From contig JANQTO010000150.1 in assembly GCA_030731685.1 (NCBI GenBank), positions 1 through 5,677 on the forward strand: a stretch of DNA of 5,677 nucleotides, read 5' to 3'. Source of the stretch: Nonlabens sp. (GTDB lineage Bacteria > Bacteroidota > Bacteroidia > Flavobacteriales > Flavobacteriaceae). A model generated the notes under the pieces. That model made no database searches. It was not told the DNA's origin and saw only the letters and a list, made by a program, of their open reading frames with translations. The translations under genes were made by a program, and so were the position numbers. Shown here piece by piece: positions 5,242 through 5,677 of this stretch (position 1 is the first letter of the stretch; the number at the start of each line of letters is the position of its first letter).

Positions 5242-5677
5242 ATGAACAAACTACTATTGTTTTTTATGGTTTTCGCTTTCGCGAAAGCGAACTACACACA
5301 AGCACAAGACTTTTACCAAAAAGTAGACTGGGAACATGCACCTTATAATCCTGTAGGCTTTTATAACCATAAGAGCCATTATAAACTTAAGGGCGATGTC
5401 ATAATGAAAAACACCTTCTTTTTTGATACCAATGGATTGCTACTTGTGCATGATTTAAATCGCTTTATTTATGACAAATCAGGCCGTATCATAGCCTGTC
5501 AAAATGGCGATAAAGTCGTTTATAATGAACAACACCTCGTTGCTAAAGTTCTAAACAGTAAAGGCATCGTGTCCCGTAGTTTTGAGTATGACAAGAATAA
5601 AAATCTTATCAAATCCATTGACGGTGGCGCAACCGTTTTATATACATACGTAGCAAATAGACTCGTTGAGGAACGCA
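5242..5677 (+). CDS. Exported YD-repeat-like protein, 3' end cut by window (FAFAKA paralog 3)
   Basis: The frame from the ATG at 5242 is open to the window edge: 145 codons and one further base. The signal peptide has the same length and plan as the two paralogs, with FAFAKA at residues 11-16 and a likely cleavage after T-Q-A21. HAPYNP (32-37) matches their NAPLNP motif. YD-like units follow: FFFDTNGLLLVHD (59-71), FIYDKSGRIIAC (75-86), VVYNEQHLVAKV (92-103), FEYDKNKNLIKS (114-125) and LYTYVANRLVEE (133-144). The N-terminal half is more Rhs/YD-like than in paralog 1. The start is supported by the conserved cassette and by the fixed hairpin-ATG-palindrome spacing. Function unknown; the C-terminal domain, which might reveal it, is outside the window. 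Confidence 0.85.
   Translation, partial: MNKLLLFFMVFAFAKANYTQAQDFYQKVDWEHAPYNPVGFYNHKSHYKLKGDVIMKNTFFFDTNGLLLVHDLNRFIYDKSGRIIACQNGDKVVYNEQHLVAKVLNSKGIVSRSFEYDKNKNLIKSIDGGATVLYTYVANRLVEER
5274..5289 (+). repeat. 16-bp palindrome coding FAFAKA, copy 3
   Basis: A perfect CGCTTTCGCGAAAGCG at the same 32-bp offset from the start codon and the same reading phase as the other two, although the ten codons before it have changed. Its conservation in this diverged copy suggests that the nucleotide sequence, not just the peptide, is maintained. Confidence 0.9.

Larger units (their letters stand above)
5181..5307 (+). repeat. 5' cassette copy 3 (diverged)
   Basis: The same order of parts appears as in copies 1 and 2: GGCAATTGCCCTATT, the return arm with GGGCAATTTTG, AATAAG, GATTATG, the palindrome, and a signal-peptide end encoding QAQ. 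The hairpin loop and the first ten codons are diverged. The distance from hairpin to ATG is 20 bp rather than 21, and the palindrome offset of 32 bp is unchanged. Confidence 0.75.

Noticed and set aside
401..5289. The repeated hairpins and palindromes as a CRISPR array or insertion-sequence ends.
   Set aside because: The copies are more than 2 kb apart, separated by genes, with no regular spacers, transposase or target-site duplications.
5109..5348. A forward 79-codon frame crossing hairpin 3 and the start of the last gene.
   Set aside because: It runs through the inverted repeat and out of phase with the conserved signal peptide. Its composition is not protein-like and no paralog keeps it.

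Overview
The window comes from an AT-rich bacterial genome, most likely a marine member of the Flavobacteriia (Bacteroidota). The pointers are start codons preceded by A-rich leaders without clear Shine-Dalgarno sequences, a secretome of YD/Rhs-like repeat proteins, and the 16-bp palindrome CGCTTTCGCGAAAGCG, which I associate with flavobacterial genomes from memory only. No gene here can be given a firm name, and all genes point right (+ strand).

Layout. 26-382 is a small four-helix membrane protein. 467-2872 (801 aa), 2960-3943 (327 aa) and 5242 to the window end (at least 145 aa, cut off) are three paralogous exported proteins. Each starts with a 22-residue signal peptide containing FAFAKA, then an [NH]AP[LY]NP motif, then YD-repeat-like beta-rich sequence. 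4021-4917 (298 aa) is another exported YD-like protein that lacks the shared 5' cassette. 4901-5173 is a broken remnant, open apart from one internal TAA, that matches the end of the YD module of the paralogs. There are no RNA genes, CRISPR arrays, insertion sequences or reverse-strand genes that I can support.

The striking structure is a 5' cassette repeated before and into each of the three FAFAKA genes. It consists of a long inverted repeat ending 20-21 bp before the ATG, a short AT-rich leader, and the 16-bp palindrome beginning exactly 32 bp after the first base of the ATG. The palindrome is read in frame as FAFAKA, so it forms part of the signal peptide. The first two cassettes match at 121 of 132 positions without gaps, while the mature proteins behind them differ greatly. 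The inverted-repeat arms show a compensatory base-pair change between copies (G-C in copy 1, A-T in copies 2 and 3).

Interpretation (inference): this is a tandem, still-evolving family of exported YD-type proteins whose control region and export signal are kept uniform by gene conversion or selection while the exported bodies vary. The remnant at 4901-5173 shows gene decay within the array. The biological role is unknown.
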